From positions 38,766-102,765 of the forward strand of contig NZ_VHLG01000016.1 of NCBI RefSeq assembly GCF_006516955.1: a stretch of DNA of 64,000 nucleotides, written 5' to 3'. Positions 1 to 8,623 of this stretch are shown piece after piece. Every line of letters begins with the position of its first letter. The first letter of the stretch is position 1. This DNA is from Martelella alba (GTDB taxonomy: Bacteria; Pseudomonadota; Alphaproteobacteria; Rhizobiales; Rhizobiaceae). The notes below the pieces were generated by a model. That model was given only the letters and a program-made list of their open reading frames with translations, did not search any database and was not told where the DNA came from. Position numbers and translations under genes: made by a program.

Positions 1-2
1 TC

Positions 3-899
3 ATCAATCCGCGGATGCTGAGCTTCACCAATCTGCAGTCGCTTTCGATGGATGCGGGCCTGCTTGGCTTTGTCGCTCTCGGTGAAATGCTGGTGATCCT
101 GACGCGCAATATCGATCTGTCCGTTGCTTCCGTCATCGGCCTGACTGCCTATGCTGCCGCACTCTTGATGTCGAGCCACCCGGAACTGCCGGCGCTTGCG
201 GGTCTTGGCTTTGCCGTCCTGCTGGGTTTCGGCCTTGGAGCCGTTAATGGTCTGATCGTCGGCTATGGCCGCGTGCCGTCCATTGTTGCAACGCTCGGCA
301 CCATGTCGGTCTATCGCGGGCTTTTGAGCCTTTGGGCCAATGGCAACCAGATCAGCGCCGATGAAGTGCCGCAGCAATGGCTTGATCTTGCCGGACATCG
401 CGTTTTCGGCGTTTCGGGCATTGTCGCCGCCTCTCTGATCACGCTGGCGATTGCCGGCTTTCTTTTGCAACGAACCCGCTTCGGCCGGGAAATCTATGGC
501 GTCGGCTCCAACCCGGAAGCCGCCGACACGATCGGCGTTCCATCGGCCCGGCGCATTCTGGCAGCCTTTGCCATTGCCGGCGCGCTTGCCGGTGTCATGG
601 GCGCGCTCTGGGCTTCGCGATATGCCACGGTCGATGCCCGTGTCGCCTTTGGCTATGAGTTGACAGTGATTGCCTCTGTCGTCGTCGGCGGTGTCGCCAT
701 TCGCGGCGGTTCCGGCACTGTCCTTGGCATCATTCTCGGGGTGATCACGCTGCTGGTCATCCGCAATGGTCTGAGCCTTGTCCGCGTCAATCCGCTCTGG
801 CTGCAGGGCGTTTATGGCCTCGTCATTCTGGCCGCCATTACCATTGATGCAAAAATTGCCGCCCGCGGCGAACGGGTGCTTAAGCGGAGGATGATGTGA
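3..899 (+). CDS. sugar ABC transporter permease, RbsC/RhaP type (5' end outside window)
   Basis: Inner-membrane permease of a carbohydrate importer of the BPD_transp_2 (RbsC) family. The reading frame is open to the left edge of the window (codons before the first ATG at 15 encode I-N-P-R), so the N-terminus is missing. The visible 298 residues are almost wholly hydrophobic helices and contain the family signature around NIDLSVAS and the cytoplasmic loop AADTIGVPSARR that contacts the ATPase. It is followed without a gap by a second permease of the same family and then by a binding protein, the gene order of rhizobial rhamnose-type operons; the ATPase should lie upstream, outside the window. 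The substrate is inferred only from the likeness of the binding protein to RhaS. Confidence 0.85.
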   Translation: MNPRMLSFTNLQSLSMDAGLLGFVALGEMLVILTRNIDLSVASVIGLTAYAAALLMSSHPELPALAGLGFAVLLGFGLGAVNGLIVGYGRVPSIVATLGTMSVYRGLLSLWANGNQISADEVPQQWLDLAGHRVFGVSGIVAASLITLAIAGFLLQRTRFGREIYGVGSNPEAADTIGVPSARRILAAFAIAGALAGVMGALWASRYATVDARVAFGYELTVIASVVVGGVAIRGGSGTVLGIILGVITLLVIRNGLSLVRVNPLWLQGVYGLVILAAITIDAKIAARGERVLKRRMM

Positions 900-1888
900 T
901 GAAACTGCCGCTCTGGATATCCCTGTGGGATGTATTCATCTGCCTCGTTGCAGCGCTTGTCGGGCTCTTCGGTCTTGTTTTCGTGCATAATTTCGCAACG
1001 CCGTTCAATATTTCGCAACTGATTGCCGGTGTCTCGGAACGCGCGCTTCTGGTGCTGCCGATCATGCTTCTATTGATCACCCGTGATATCGACCTTTCGG
1101 TCGCCAGCACGCTGGCGCTGACCAGCGTGCTTCTGGGGCTGAGCCTTGAGGCCGGGCTGGCGCTTCCGGGCGCCATTGCCGTCGCGCTCTTTTCCGGCGC
1201 TCTGCTCGGCGCCTTCAACGGTATGATGACGACGCTGTTCGGACTGCCCTCGCTGGTGGTGACGCTTGGCACCATGGCGCTGTTTCGCGGCATAGGCTAC
1301 GTGCTTCTAGGCACCGGCTCAGTCAATATCCTGCCGGATGCGCTGACGGATTTCGGCTTTCTCAACATCGCAGGCCTGCCCTTTCCGCGCACGATCCTGC
1401 CCTTTGCAATCATCCTGCCCGTCTTTGCCGTCATCCTGCATGCAACGCCGCTTGGCCGCCGCATCTTCGCCATTGGCGGCAATCCGGATACGGCAAGGTT
1501 TTCCGGCATTGCGGTGGATCGCATCCGCTTCTGGCTGTTCGTTTTTTCCGGCGTCATGTGCGCCATTGCCGGCATTGTCTATACGGCGCGTCTGGCCAAT
1601 GCGCGCGCCAACAATGCCTTTGGCATGGAGCTTGATGTCATCACCATCGCCATGCTTGGCGGTGTCAGCGTCTTTGGCGGCAAGGGAGGCATTGCCGGCG
1701 TCTTCGGCGCGCTGTGCCTGGTGGCACTCATCCGCAATCTGCTGGGTATCAGCGGCGTTGGCGGCGATGCACAAAGCACGGTCGTCGGCATGCTGCTGAT
1801 TATTGCGCTTCTGTCCGGCAATTTTTCGTCGGCGATCTCGGCACGGCTGAAAAAACTGACACGACGGGATCTTGCCGCCACGCAGTAA
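899..1888 (+). CDS. sugar ABC transporter permease, RbsC/RhaQ type
   Basis: Second BPD_transp_2 permease of the same importer (329 residues). It shares the DIDLSVAS signature and the loop TARFSGIAVDRIRF with the first permease. The ATG at 899 overlaps the last base of the upstream stop codon and has a good GGAGG site ending near 890; a GTG at 896 is an alternative start. Two unequal permeases in a row are typical of rhamnose (RhaP/RhaQ) and autoinducer-2 (LsrC/LsrD) importers, in which they form a heterodimeric channel. Translational coupling with its neighbours indicates one operon. Confidence 0.87.
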   Translation: MKLPLWISLWDVFICLVAALVGLFGLVFVHNFATPFNISQLIAGVSERALLVLPIMLLLITRDIDLSVASTLALTSVLLGLSLEAGLALPGAIAVALFSGALLGAFNGMMTTLFGLPSLVVTLGTMALFRGIGYVLLGTGSVNILPDALTDFGFLNIAGLPFPRTILPFAIILPVFAVILHATPLGRRIFAIGGNPDTARFSGIAVDRIRFWLFVFSGVMCAIAGIVYTARLANARANNAFGMELDVITIAMLGGVSVFGGKGGIAGVFGALCLVALIRNLLGISGVGGDAQSTVVGMLLIIALLSGNFSSAISARLKKLTRRDLAATQ

Positions 1889-1943
1889 GGCGGGCGGCAG
1901 AAAATGCCAGCATGGCTGGTTTCAACACTGGAGGAGAGAAAAC

Positions 1944-2957
1944 ATGCCAGGTAAATCACTGCTCGCAACGGTTTGCGGACTTGCAATGCTCGTTGCCGGG
2001 GCCGGGGCCGGGGCTGCGGTCGCTGCGGACTGCGCCGACGGTCCGGTCACGGTCGGCTTTCTGCCCAAGCTGGACACCGATCCCTATTTTCAGGTTGCCG
2101 GCAAGGGCGCGGAGGAAGCCCAGGCCGAGATCGGCGGCAAGGTCATTCAGGCCGCGCCAAGCCAGGCAACGGCCGAAGCCCAGATTGAGTTCATCAACAA
2201 TCTCGTTTCGCAGGGCGTCGATGTCATCGCGATTTCCGGAAATGACGCCAATGCTGTTGCACCGGCGCTGAAGCGTGCCGCCGCCAACGGTGTCAAGGTC
2301 ATTTCCTATGATTCCGATGTTGCGGAAAGTGCCCGCACGCTGTTCATCAATCAGGCGCTCGGCTCAAGCCTTGCCTCGATGATGCTGCAATCCATGTCCG
2401 GAATGATCGGCGGTGACGGCGAATTCGCGATCCTGTCGTCAACACCGACGGCAACCAATCAGAATGCCTGGATTGCACAGATGAAGGACGAAATGGCCAG
2501 TAACCCGGACTATAAGGGGCTGGATCTGGTTCAGGTTTCCTATGGCGAGGAAAGCGAGCAGATCAATCAGCAGCAGACCATTGCGCTTGCCCAGGCCTAT
2601 CCTGACCTCAAAGGCATCATCGTGCCCGCCGGCATTGGACTTCCTGCCGCAGCGCGTGCGCTGGAGGAAGCGGGGCTGACCGGCAAGATCAAGCTCACCG
2701 GTCTCGCACCCGCATCGCTGATCCGCAAATATGTCGCCGATGGCGATGCCCAGGACATCTGGTGGAACGTCTCAGACCTAGGCTATCTGACCTATTATGC
2801 CGCGCAGGCGCTTGCACAATGCAAAGTCACCGGCAAGACAGGTGAAACCTTCGATGCCGGGCGGCTTGGGTCCTACACGATCGGTGATGCCGGTGAAGTG
2901 GTGCTTGGTCCGGCCAAGATCGTGACGCCGGACAATCTCGACGAGTTCAAGTTCTGA
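1944..2957 (+). CDS. periplasmic sugar-binding protein, RhaS/LsrB type
   Basis: Secreted solute-binding protein (337 residues) that delivers the sugar to the permease pair. The start at 1944 is chosen because of the GGAGGAG site just upstream and because it places a clear Sec signal peptide (about residues 1-28, cleavage after A-V-A-A) at the N-terminus. The body is a type-I periplasmic fold (Peripla_BP_4): the segments VDVIAISGNDANA, KVISYDSDV, TNQNAWIAQMK and YPDLKGIIVP resemble rhamnose-binding RhaS proteins. The signal peptide contains a short GGCCGG repeat coding A-G-A-G-A-G. Rhamnose or a related deoxysugar is the best guess, not proven. Confidence 0.8.
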   Translation: MPGKSLLATVCGLAMLVAGAGAGAAVAADCADGPVTVGFLPKLDTDPYFQVAGKGAEEAQAEIGGKVIQAAPSQATAEAQIEFINNLVSQGVDVIAISGNDANAVAPALKRAAANGVKVISYDSDVAESARTLFINQALGSSLASMMLQSMSGMIGGDGEFAILSSTPTATNQNAWIAQMKDEMASNPDYKGLDLVQVSYGEESEQINQQQTIALAQAYPDLKGIIVPAGIGLPAAARALEEAGLTGKIKLTGLAPASLIRKYVADGDAQDIWWNVSDLGYLTYYAAQALAQCKVTGKTGETFDAGRLGSYTIGDAGEVVLGPAKIVTPDNLDEFKF

Positions 2958-2982
2958 TCAGGATATCACCGGTTCCCGGAGC

Positions 2983-3008
2983 CTGCGTGGCGGTCTGCCG
3001 CCACGCAG
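2983..3008 (+). other. intercistronic hairpin after binding-protein gene
   Basis: A perfect 11-bp stem, CTGCGTGGCGG with a 4-base loop and CCGCCACGCAG, lies 25 bp after the binding-protein stop and before the kinase gene. No T-run follows, so it is more likely a 3'-end stabilising or processing hairpin than a full terminator. Such hairpins after binding-protein genes help raise their level over downstream genes. Confidence 0.55.
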
Positions 3009-3119
3009 ATGAACCTTGCCTTTGCAGTGCAAAATGCTACATCGACCCCATAAAATCCGATCAACAGGAGATGGCGTCTTTTCTGCGTTCTCACGGACGC
3101 TGAGGCGCAGCAGATTGAC

Positions 3120-3782
3120 ATGATCCCGAGCGCACAAACGGATAAGAAACGCGAAACGCTTTGCCGTCAGATCGAACAGGCCGCCACGGGAAAAAGCCGC
3201 GTGCTGGTGGCAATTGCCGGTGCGCCGGGCAGTGGAAAATCGACCCTGAGTGATCTTCTGTGCCGCAGACTCAACGAGCGCTCGGCGGATGGCGATGTTG
3301 CGGCAGTGGTGCCGATGGACGGCTTCCACCTTGATGATTCCGTGCTTCGGGATGCGGGGACGCTTGCCAGAAAGGGCGCGTATTTCACCTTTGATTTCGG
3401 CGGGCTGAACGCCATGCTCTTGCGATTGAAAGCCAATCAGGAAGACGCCATCGCAGTGCCACTGTTTGATCGGGACCTCGAAATCTCACGCGCCGGCGCG
3501 CGCATCATTCCCAAAGACAGGACAATCATCCTGGTCGAAGGCAATTACCTGCTGCTCGATCAAAGCCCCTGGTCGGCGCTGGCGCGCCATTTTGATTTGA
3601 CGATCGCGCTTGATGTTCCGTTTGCCCTGCTTGAGCAGCGCCTGATCGCGCGCTGGACGGAGCAGGGGTTCCCGCTGGACGAGGCCCGCCGCCGCGCGCA
3701 TGAAAATGACCTGATCAACGCCAGCCTTGTCCAGCACAAGGGATTGGGCGCCATGTTGACCATCACCGCGGACGATGCGTGA
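3120..3782 (+). CDS. P-loop sugar/nucleoside kinase, FrcK-like
   Basis: Cytoplasmic kinase of 220 residues in the uridine kinase/pantothenate kinase-like P-loop family. The Walker A motif GAPGSGKST is at residues 34-42, followed by MDGFHLDD (near 70, the substrate and metal site of this family) and VEGNYLLL (near 142). Proteins like this are encoded next to fructose (FrcBCAK) and other RbsC-type importers in rhizobia, where they are thought to phosphorylate the imported sugar. It sits at the end of the importer operon, 162 bp after the binding protein and beyond a hairpin. The Shine-Dalgarno site is weak. The 254 bp after it, before the convergent TRAP gene, shows nothing recognisable. Confidence 0.75.
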   Translation: MIPSAQTDKKRETLCRQIEQAATGKSRVLVAIAGAPGSGKSTLSDLLCRRLNERSADGDVAAVVPMDGFHLDDSVLRDAGTLARKGAYFTFDFGGLNAMLLRLKANQEDAIAVPLFDRDLEISRAGARIIPKDRTIILVEGNYLLLDQSPWSALARHFDLTIALDVPFALLEQRLIARWTEQGFPLDEARRRAHENDLINASLVQHKGLGAMLTITADDA

Positions 3783-4036
3783 GGCTGAAAAGACGGCACG
3801 GGCGCCCATGCCGCCCCGACTGCTGACAAAGTCGTTCAGATTGCCTGTCCAGGGTGAAATCCCCCCCTCCGTCGCCCTGGCCTCCAGACCGGGTGAAGAT
3901 CTGCCCTTCATGCTTAGCAATACCGAATGGCCGATCGGACTGACGGCTGCGTTGCCATTTCACGCCGCGCGCCGCGCAGGCGCTGTTTCTCCTGTTTGTC
4001 GCTCTCCTGTGCCAGCACTGACGGCCGGTGATTTTC

Positions 4037-5944
4037 TCAAACCCCGAACCATCGCGGCAGGGTAAGCGACAGCGCCGGAATGAAGGTGATCAGCAGGAGA
4101 CCGATGATCTGCACGGCAAAGATCGGCAGAAGCGGCCTGATGACTTTGGTGATCTTTTCGCCGGACACGCTGCAGGAGACGAAAAGCACAGTCCCGACCG
4201 GCGGTGTGACGACACCCATGGCAAGGTTATAGACCATCACCACGCCGAAATGCACCGGATCAACGCCGAGCGCAGTGACAACGGGGAAGAAAATCGGCGT
4301 GAAGATCAGCTGCGCCGGCGACATATCCATGAACACGCCGACAATCAGAAGCGTGACATTGATCAGCAGCAGGATCACATATTTGTTGCTGGACAGCGAT
4401 GTCAGCATTTCACCGATCGTGTCGGGAATGCTGGCAAAGGTCATCGACCAGCTCATCAGGTTGGAGCAGGCGATCAGAAACAGTATGACGCCGGTTGCCG
4501 CCGCCGTTTCCATGAGCACGCGCAAAAGCGCTCTTGGCGAAAGGCTGCGATAGAAGAGCGCGAGAAGGAAGCTGTAAAGAACGGCAATGCCGGATCCTTC
4601 CGTCGCGGTAAAGACCCCCATGATGATGCCGCCAATGACGATGATGACCAGAAGCAGGCTGGGAAAGGCGCGCATGAAGGCATGCATCACCTCATCCATA
4701 CGGTAGGGCGTCTTGTCAGAGGCCATCCGCCGCTTTCTGGCATAGAACCAGGCCACTGCCATGACTGACACGCCCATGATGATGCCAGGCACATAGCCCG
4801 CCAGGAACAGGGCGATAATCGAGGCAGAGCCACCGGTGATCAGAGAATAGACGATCAGCGCGCCGGAGGGCGGGATCAGCATGCCTGCCGGCGCCGAGGC
4901 GGCGTTGACCGCGGTGGTGATCGGCATATCGTATTTTTCTTCCCGCGCGATCGGGGTGACGATGCCGCCAATGGCGGTTGCCGCGGCAATGCCTGAACCG
5001 GACAGTGAGCCGAACAGCATGTTGGCAATCGTATTTGTCTGCCACAGCGAGCCGGGAATGCGCCTGCCGAGCAGCATGGCGAAATCGATAAGCCGCCGGG
5101 CAATGCCGGCCTGGTTCATGATATTGCCGGCCAGCACGAAGAAGGGCAGCGCCAGAAAGCCGAAACTGTCGAGCCCGTTGAACAGCTTTTCGCCCATGGT
5201 CGAGAACAGTGAGCCCATATCAATCTGCAGGCTGAGCGTGAGCAGCCCGGAAAAAGCAAGCCCGACGGCGATCGAGGTTCCCAGAAACAGCAGCGCAAAC
5301 AGGGTGCCAAACAGGATCAGGATCGAAAACAGCTCGATATGATTATCCACCCAGTCCGTATAGGTCCCGGTTCCGCGAAACAGCGCCCCGAGCGCCACCA
5401 GCGCGGCGACGACAAGCACGATCCCCGCAAGATCGGCCGGACCTGCATTTTTCTCGCGCAATAGCGCACCGATCAGAATGAGTTGCGACAGGCAGATCAA
5501 CAGGCCGGAAATAAGCAGGACGCTTTGCAATGCACCGACGGAGACATGCAGCATGGGAGTTTTCATCGCTGCATTGCCGACCATGGAGTGATAGCCGCCC
5601 CAGGCAAGTAGTCCGCCGAAAAGCAGGGTCAGGCAGGCATTGAACAGGTTCAGCCGTCCCGCTCCCCGCGGCCCCAGCGCATCAGGCAGGATCGGCAGGT
5701 TGAGATGCCTGTTGAGCATAAAACAGTAGGCCGCACCCAGCACACCCAGCCAGATCAGCGAATAGCGCAGCAATTCCTCGGTCAGGCTTGAGGGGGCGTT
5801 GAAGAAATAGCGCGCGATCACCTGATAGGAGATCAGCACAGACATGACGCCGAGAATAACGGCGAGAATAATGCCGATCGCGCGGGTGAAACTGTCGTAG
5901 AGACGCATCGCTGCCCGGCTTTGCGTGTTTTGAACCATATCCAT
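4037..5944 (-). CDS. TRAP transporter, fused small and large permease (DctQM)
   Basis: Inner-membrane subunits of a tripartite ATP-independent periplasmic transporter, fused in one 635-residue chain. Residues about 15-170 form the four-helix DctQ domain (YQVIARYFFNAPSSLTEELLRYSLIWLGVLGAA is its hallmark region, here given in full only by position, residues 45-77). Residues about 195-630 form the 12-helix DctM domain, with motifs such as PFFVLAGNIMNQAGIARRL and GSLSGSGIAAATAIGG. The fusion is a known natural variant. It lies downstream of the binding-protein gene on the same strand and is separated from it by a likely attenuator. Its substrate is probably the unsaturated oligosaccharide handled by the adjacent GH88 enzyme. 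Confidence 0.88.
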   Translation of the reverse strand: MDMVQNTQSRAAMRLYDSFTRAIGIILAVILGVMSVLISYQVIARYFFNAPSSLTEELLRYSLIWLGVLGAAYCFMLNRHLNLPILPDALGPRGAGRLNLFNACLTLLFGGLLAWGGYHSMVGNAAMKTPMLHVSVGALQSVLLISGLLICLSQLILIGALLREKNAGPADLAGIVLVVAALVALGALFRGTGTYTDWVDNHIELFSILILFGTLFALLFLGTSIAVGLAFSGLLTLSLQIDMGSLFSTMGEKLFNGLDSFGFLALPFFVLAGNIMNQAGIARRLIDFAMLLGRRIPGSLWQTNTIANMLFGSLSGSGIAAATAIGGIVTPIAREEKYDMPITTAVNAASAPAGMLIPPSGALIVYSLITGGSASIIALFLAGYVPGIIMGVSVMAVAWFYARKRRMASDKTPYRMDEVMHAFMRAFPSLLLVIIVIGGIIMGVFTATEGSGIAVLYSFLLALFYRSLSPRALLRVLMETAAATGVILFLIACSNLMSWSMTFASIPDTIGEMLTSLSSNKYVILLLINVTLLIVGVFMDMSPAQLIFTPIFFPVVTALGVDPVHFGVVMVYNLAMGVVTPPVGTVLFVSCSVSGEKITKVIRPLLPIFAVQIIGLLLITFIPALSLTLPRWFGV

Positions 5945-5992
5945 GACCGTCTACCTGGCGCCGTGGCCCCGGCCGCAAGCGCCGAAAGAGTG

Positions 5993-6014
5993 AAAAGGGG
6001 CGCCAGAGCGCCCC
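5993..6014 (-). terminator. attenuator-type terminator between dctP and dctQM
   Basis: On the minus strand a 7-bp GC stem (GGGGCGC, loop, GCGCCCC) is followed at once by TTTT. It lies 16 bp after the binding-protein stop, inside the operon, so it probably ends part of the transcripts and lowers expression of the membrane subunit relative to the binding protein. Confidence 0.5.
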
Positions 6015-6030
6015 CGGACCGCTGATCTGC

Positions 6031-7026
6031 TTACGGATTGAGGTCGTCGCGGCCTTCAATCGCGAAGATCGCCGTCAGAAGCGATGCCTTGTCGGGATCT
6101 GTCGCCGCTTCCGTGTACATGGGAACGACTGCTGCCATCAGCGGTGCCTTGTCGACCTCGACCACCTGAACGCCCATCTCGTCAACAGCCTTTTGCAGAT
6201 CGCGCTGGTCGTCACTGTCAGCTTTTTCGATCGACCGCAGCGAAATGTCGGCAAAAACCGCTTCCACCGTCTTCATGTCTTCAGGAGAGACGTCCTCCTG
6301 GAATTTCAGGCTGGTCACCACGAAATCGGTCAGGCGGGTCTGCTCGGTCTTCAGCGCATATTTGGCAACTTCACCGAATTTCGCTGACCACAGGCCTGCA
6401 AGCCCGCCTTCTGCGCCATCGACAACGCCCTGCTGCAAGGCTGAGTAGAGCTCTCCGAAGGAGACTGGTGTTGGCACGGCCCCGAAAAGCTTCAGCATCT
6501 CGATATAGGTCTCGCTCGACATGGTTCTGAGCTTCTGGCCCTGAATACCGGCGACATCCTCGACCGGTTTTGTCATGTAGATCGAGCGAAATCCGCTTGA
6601 GAGGTAGCCGAGCGGCGCAAAATTGTTCTTGGCTGCTGCGTTGAACAGGGCCGCACGCACGCCCGGATCAGCCATGACCTGGCCATATTCCTTGGAGGTG
6701 CGGAAAATATAGGGCAGGTTCACCACGCCATAGGCGGGAATGACATTTTCCAAAGCTGCGGAATTGACCAGGCCGACATCGATCACACCCTTCTGGATCT
6801 GCTGGAAATAGTCGAGCTGATCACCCAGAACGCCATTGGCAAAGACCTTGAACTTGACACGGCCGTCGGTCTTTTCGGCAACCGTATCGGCAAATTCGGC
6901 AATCATCTCGCCGGCAGTGCTGTCCGGCTGAACATTGGTGGCGATCTTGTATGTTTTGGCCTCGGCGCCCGTTGCAGCCAGGGCCAGAACGCAGGCAACG
7001 CCGAAAAATCTTGCTGAAAACTTCAT
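6031..7026 (-). CDS. TRAP transporter solute-binding protein (DctP family)
   Basis: Periplasmic binding protein of 331 residues. The start at 7026 is preferred: it has a GGAGG site 4-8 bases upstream and gives a Sec signal peptide (MKFSARFFGVACVLALAATG, cleaved near A-E-A). The DctP fold is seen in segments such as GVIDVGLVNSAALEN, KLRTMSSETYIEMLKLFGA, PVSFGELYSALQQGVVDGAEG (the loop with the usual substrate contacts) and FVVTSLKF. It is the first gene of the TRAP operon and is divergent from the GH88 gene, with which it shares a 254-bp regulatory region. Confidence 0.88.
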   Translation of the reverse strand: MKFSARFFGVACVLALAATGAEAKTYKIATNVQPDSTAGEMIAEFADTVAEKTDGRVKFKVFANGVLGDQLDYFQQIQKGVIDVGLVNSAALENVIPAYGVVNLPYIFRTSKEYGQVMADPGVRAALFNAAAKNNFAPLGYLSSGFRSIYMTKPVEDVAGIQGQKLRTMSSETYIEMLKLFGAVPTPVSFGELYSALQQGVVDGAEGGLAGLWSAKFGEVAKYALKTEQTRLTDFVVTSLKFQEDVSPEDMKTVEAVFADISLRSIEKADSDDQRDLQKAVDEMGVQVVEVDKAPLMAAVVPMYTEAATDPDKASLLTAIFAIEGRDDLNP

Positions 7027-7198
7027 CGATTCCTCCCTAGGAATTTCTCTCCTCCGGCCAGGTCTCATGACCGGCCGCCATGGTGCTGAACGCAACGCTG
7101 ATAGCAGTGCCTCGCCAGCCGCTGTCCTGACCCGTGACGCTGCCGCATCAAAGGCGGGCGATGCGGCACAGGTGGATGTCAGTGTCATGCGCCCGGCG

Positions 7199-7244
7199 AA
7201 TACGAAAGTCAACATAAAGTTTCTCTATTGACGAAAATACGAAA
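7199..7244. promoter_or_regulatory. candidate operator pair in divergent TRAP/GH88 promoter
   Basis: The 9-mer AATACGAAA occurs at 7199-7207 and again at 7236-7244 in the AT-rich stretch between the divergent TRAP and GH88 genes. Eight bases of its reverse complement, TTTCGTAT, occur at 8497-8504 in front of the LacI gene. A motif shared by both promoter regions of a local LacI regulon is the expected pattern for its binding site. TTGACG at 7228-7233 could be a -35 element. Confidence 0.4.
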
Positions 7245-7280
7245 ATAACTGAAAAGAAGCCATCACTCCGGGAGGCAAGC

Positions 7281-8465
7281 ATGAACAGGGTCGCAAACAG
7301 CTATTTCGCTCAGGAACAATCAACGCCGCTTTCAACATCCTATCAGGATGCACTGGAACGCTGCATCGCCAGGCTTGCCGGGCAATTGCCGGTGATCGGC
7401 CTGCGCAATCCGAAAATCGGCATGGCGGGAAACCGCTGGATCTATTGCGATGGTCCAGACTGGGTCATGGGCTTTTTTTCAGGATCGCTCTGGCTGGCCT
7501 ATCAGCTGACCGGCAGGCACGAATTCGCTGCCGCCGCGACCGCAAGGCGCCCCGGCTTCCGCAGGGTTCTCGAAGAGCGAAAGTATCGCGATCATGATCT
7601 GGGTTTTCAGTTTTCACTTTCTTCCGTCGCAGAATGGCAGATGACAGGTGACCGGCAGGCGCGGCGCATGGGACTTGCCGCAGCCGACGCGCTTCTCGCA
7701 CGGTTCCGCCCCGAAGGCGGCTATATCCAGGCCTGGACGCCCCGTGGGCCTGAAGATCGCGCCCAGGCTCGCTTTGCCAATGGCCGGATGATCGCCGACA
7801 CGATGCAAAATCTTGCACTGCTCTACTGGGCCAATCAGCAAACCGGCATCGCGGATTTTCGTGAAGTCGCTGATCTTCATGCTAAAACGGCAGAACGCCT
7901 GCTGGTCCGCGATGATGATACAAGCTTCCACACCTATGTGTTCGACCCGGCGGATGGAACGCCGATCCGTGGCGAAACCCACCAGGGTTACGCCGATAAT
8001 TCCTGCTGGGCGCGCGGCCAGGCCTGGCTCGTTCACGGCTTTGCCCAATGTCACGCCTATACCGGTGATCCTGCTTTTCTGGATGTTGCGCGCCGGCTTG
8101 CCGCCAGGGCAGAAGTCCTGATCGGCTCGGCCGCCGTGCCCGTCTGGGATTTTTCCGAAGATCCGGAAAAGCCCGGCCATATCGATAGCTCTGCCGGTGC
8201 GGTCATGGCCGCAGGCCTCTATCTGCTGGCCGACCAGTGCACGGCGCCGGCCGATCGGCAGCATTGGCGCGCCTTTGCCGGTCGGCTGCTGGATGGCTTG
8301 CTGGAGACATGTGATCTGACCTCCACGGTTGGCGCTCAGGGCTTTCTCGCCCATGGCGCGGCCCATGTGCCCGCCGGGCGTTGCGACGCGATGCTGCCTT
8401 ATGGCGACTATTACTTCATGGAAGCGCTGATGCGCGCCCTCGGCCATACGGCGTTTTTCTGGTAA
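7281..8465 (+). CDS. unsaturated glucuronyl hydrolase, GH88 family
   Basis: Predicted cytoplasmic enzyme (394 residues, no signal peptide) that hydrates and cleaves the 4,5-unsaturated uronic acid from the non-reducing end of oligosaccharides made by polysaccharide lyases. The alpha6/alpha6-barrel pattern is visible: WVMGFFSGSLWLAYQLTG near residue 60, DHDLGFQFSLS near 100 and ANGRMIADTMQNLALLYWAN near 165. The Asp residues in the last two segments correspond to the catalytic Asp pair described in Bacillus UGL. HQGYADNSCWARGQAW and DSSAGAVMAAGLYLL are also family hallmarks. A GGGAGG site precedes the ATG. Together with the TRAP importer and LacI gene it makes a compact uptake-and-cleavage locus. 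Confidence 0.87.
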   Translation: MNRVANSYFAQEQSTPLSTSYQDALERCIARLAGQLPVIGLRNPKIGMAGNRWIYCDGPDWVMGFFSGSLWLAYQLTGRHEFAAAATARRPGFRRVLEERKYRDHDLGFQFSLSSVAEWQMTGDRQARRMGLAAADALLARFRPEGGYIQAWTPRGPEDRAQARFANGRMIADTMQNLALLYWANQQTGIADFREVADLHAKTAERLLVRDDDTSFHTYVFDPADGTPIRGETHQGYADNSCWARGQAWLVHGFAQCHAYTGDPAFLDVARRLAARAEVLIGSAAVPVWDFSEDPEKPGHIDSSAGAVMAAGLYLLADQCTAPADRQHWRAFAGRLLDGLLETCDLTSTVGAQGFLAHGAAHVPAGRCDAMLPYGDYYFMEALMRALGHTAFFW

Positions 8466-8491
8466 GCCGAAAAAGCAGTAGGAAAGTTTCG

Positions 8492-8504
8492 CGAAATTTC
8501 GTAT
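8492..8504. promoter_or_regulatory. candidate LacI operator upstream of regulator gene
   Basis: The perfect 10-bp palindrome CGAAATTTCG (8492-8501) overlaps TTTCGTAT, the reverse complement of the 8-base core of the motif found twice in the TRAP/GH88 promoter. A TATAAC sequence at 8502-8507 may be the -10 of the regulator gene, so binding here would give autorepression. Confidence 0.4.
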
Positions 8505-8623
8505 AACGTGGGCCAGTCACCGCCGAACCAGTCAGATCGGCGCATTTGTCATCTAGAGCGCCGCCTGCCTTGCCGGACTGAACAGGGGCCGCGGCGCTTC
8601 CAGTGTTTCGGGAAGGCGTGGAC

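Noticed and set aside
4028..4768. 246-codon plus-strand frame over the TRAP permease
   Set aside because: Highly charged low-complexity product typical of an antisense frame to membrane helices.
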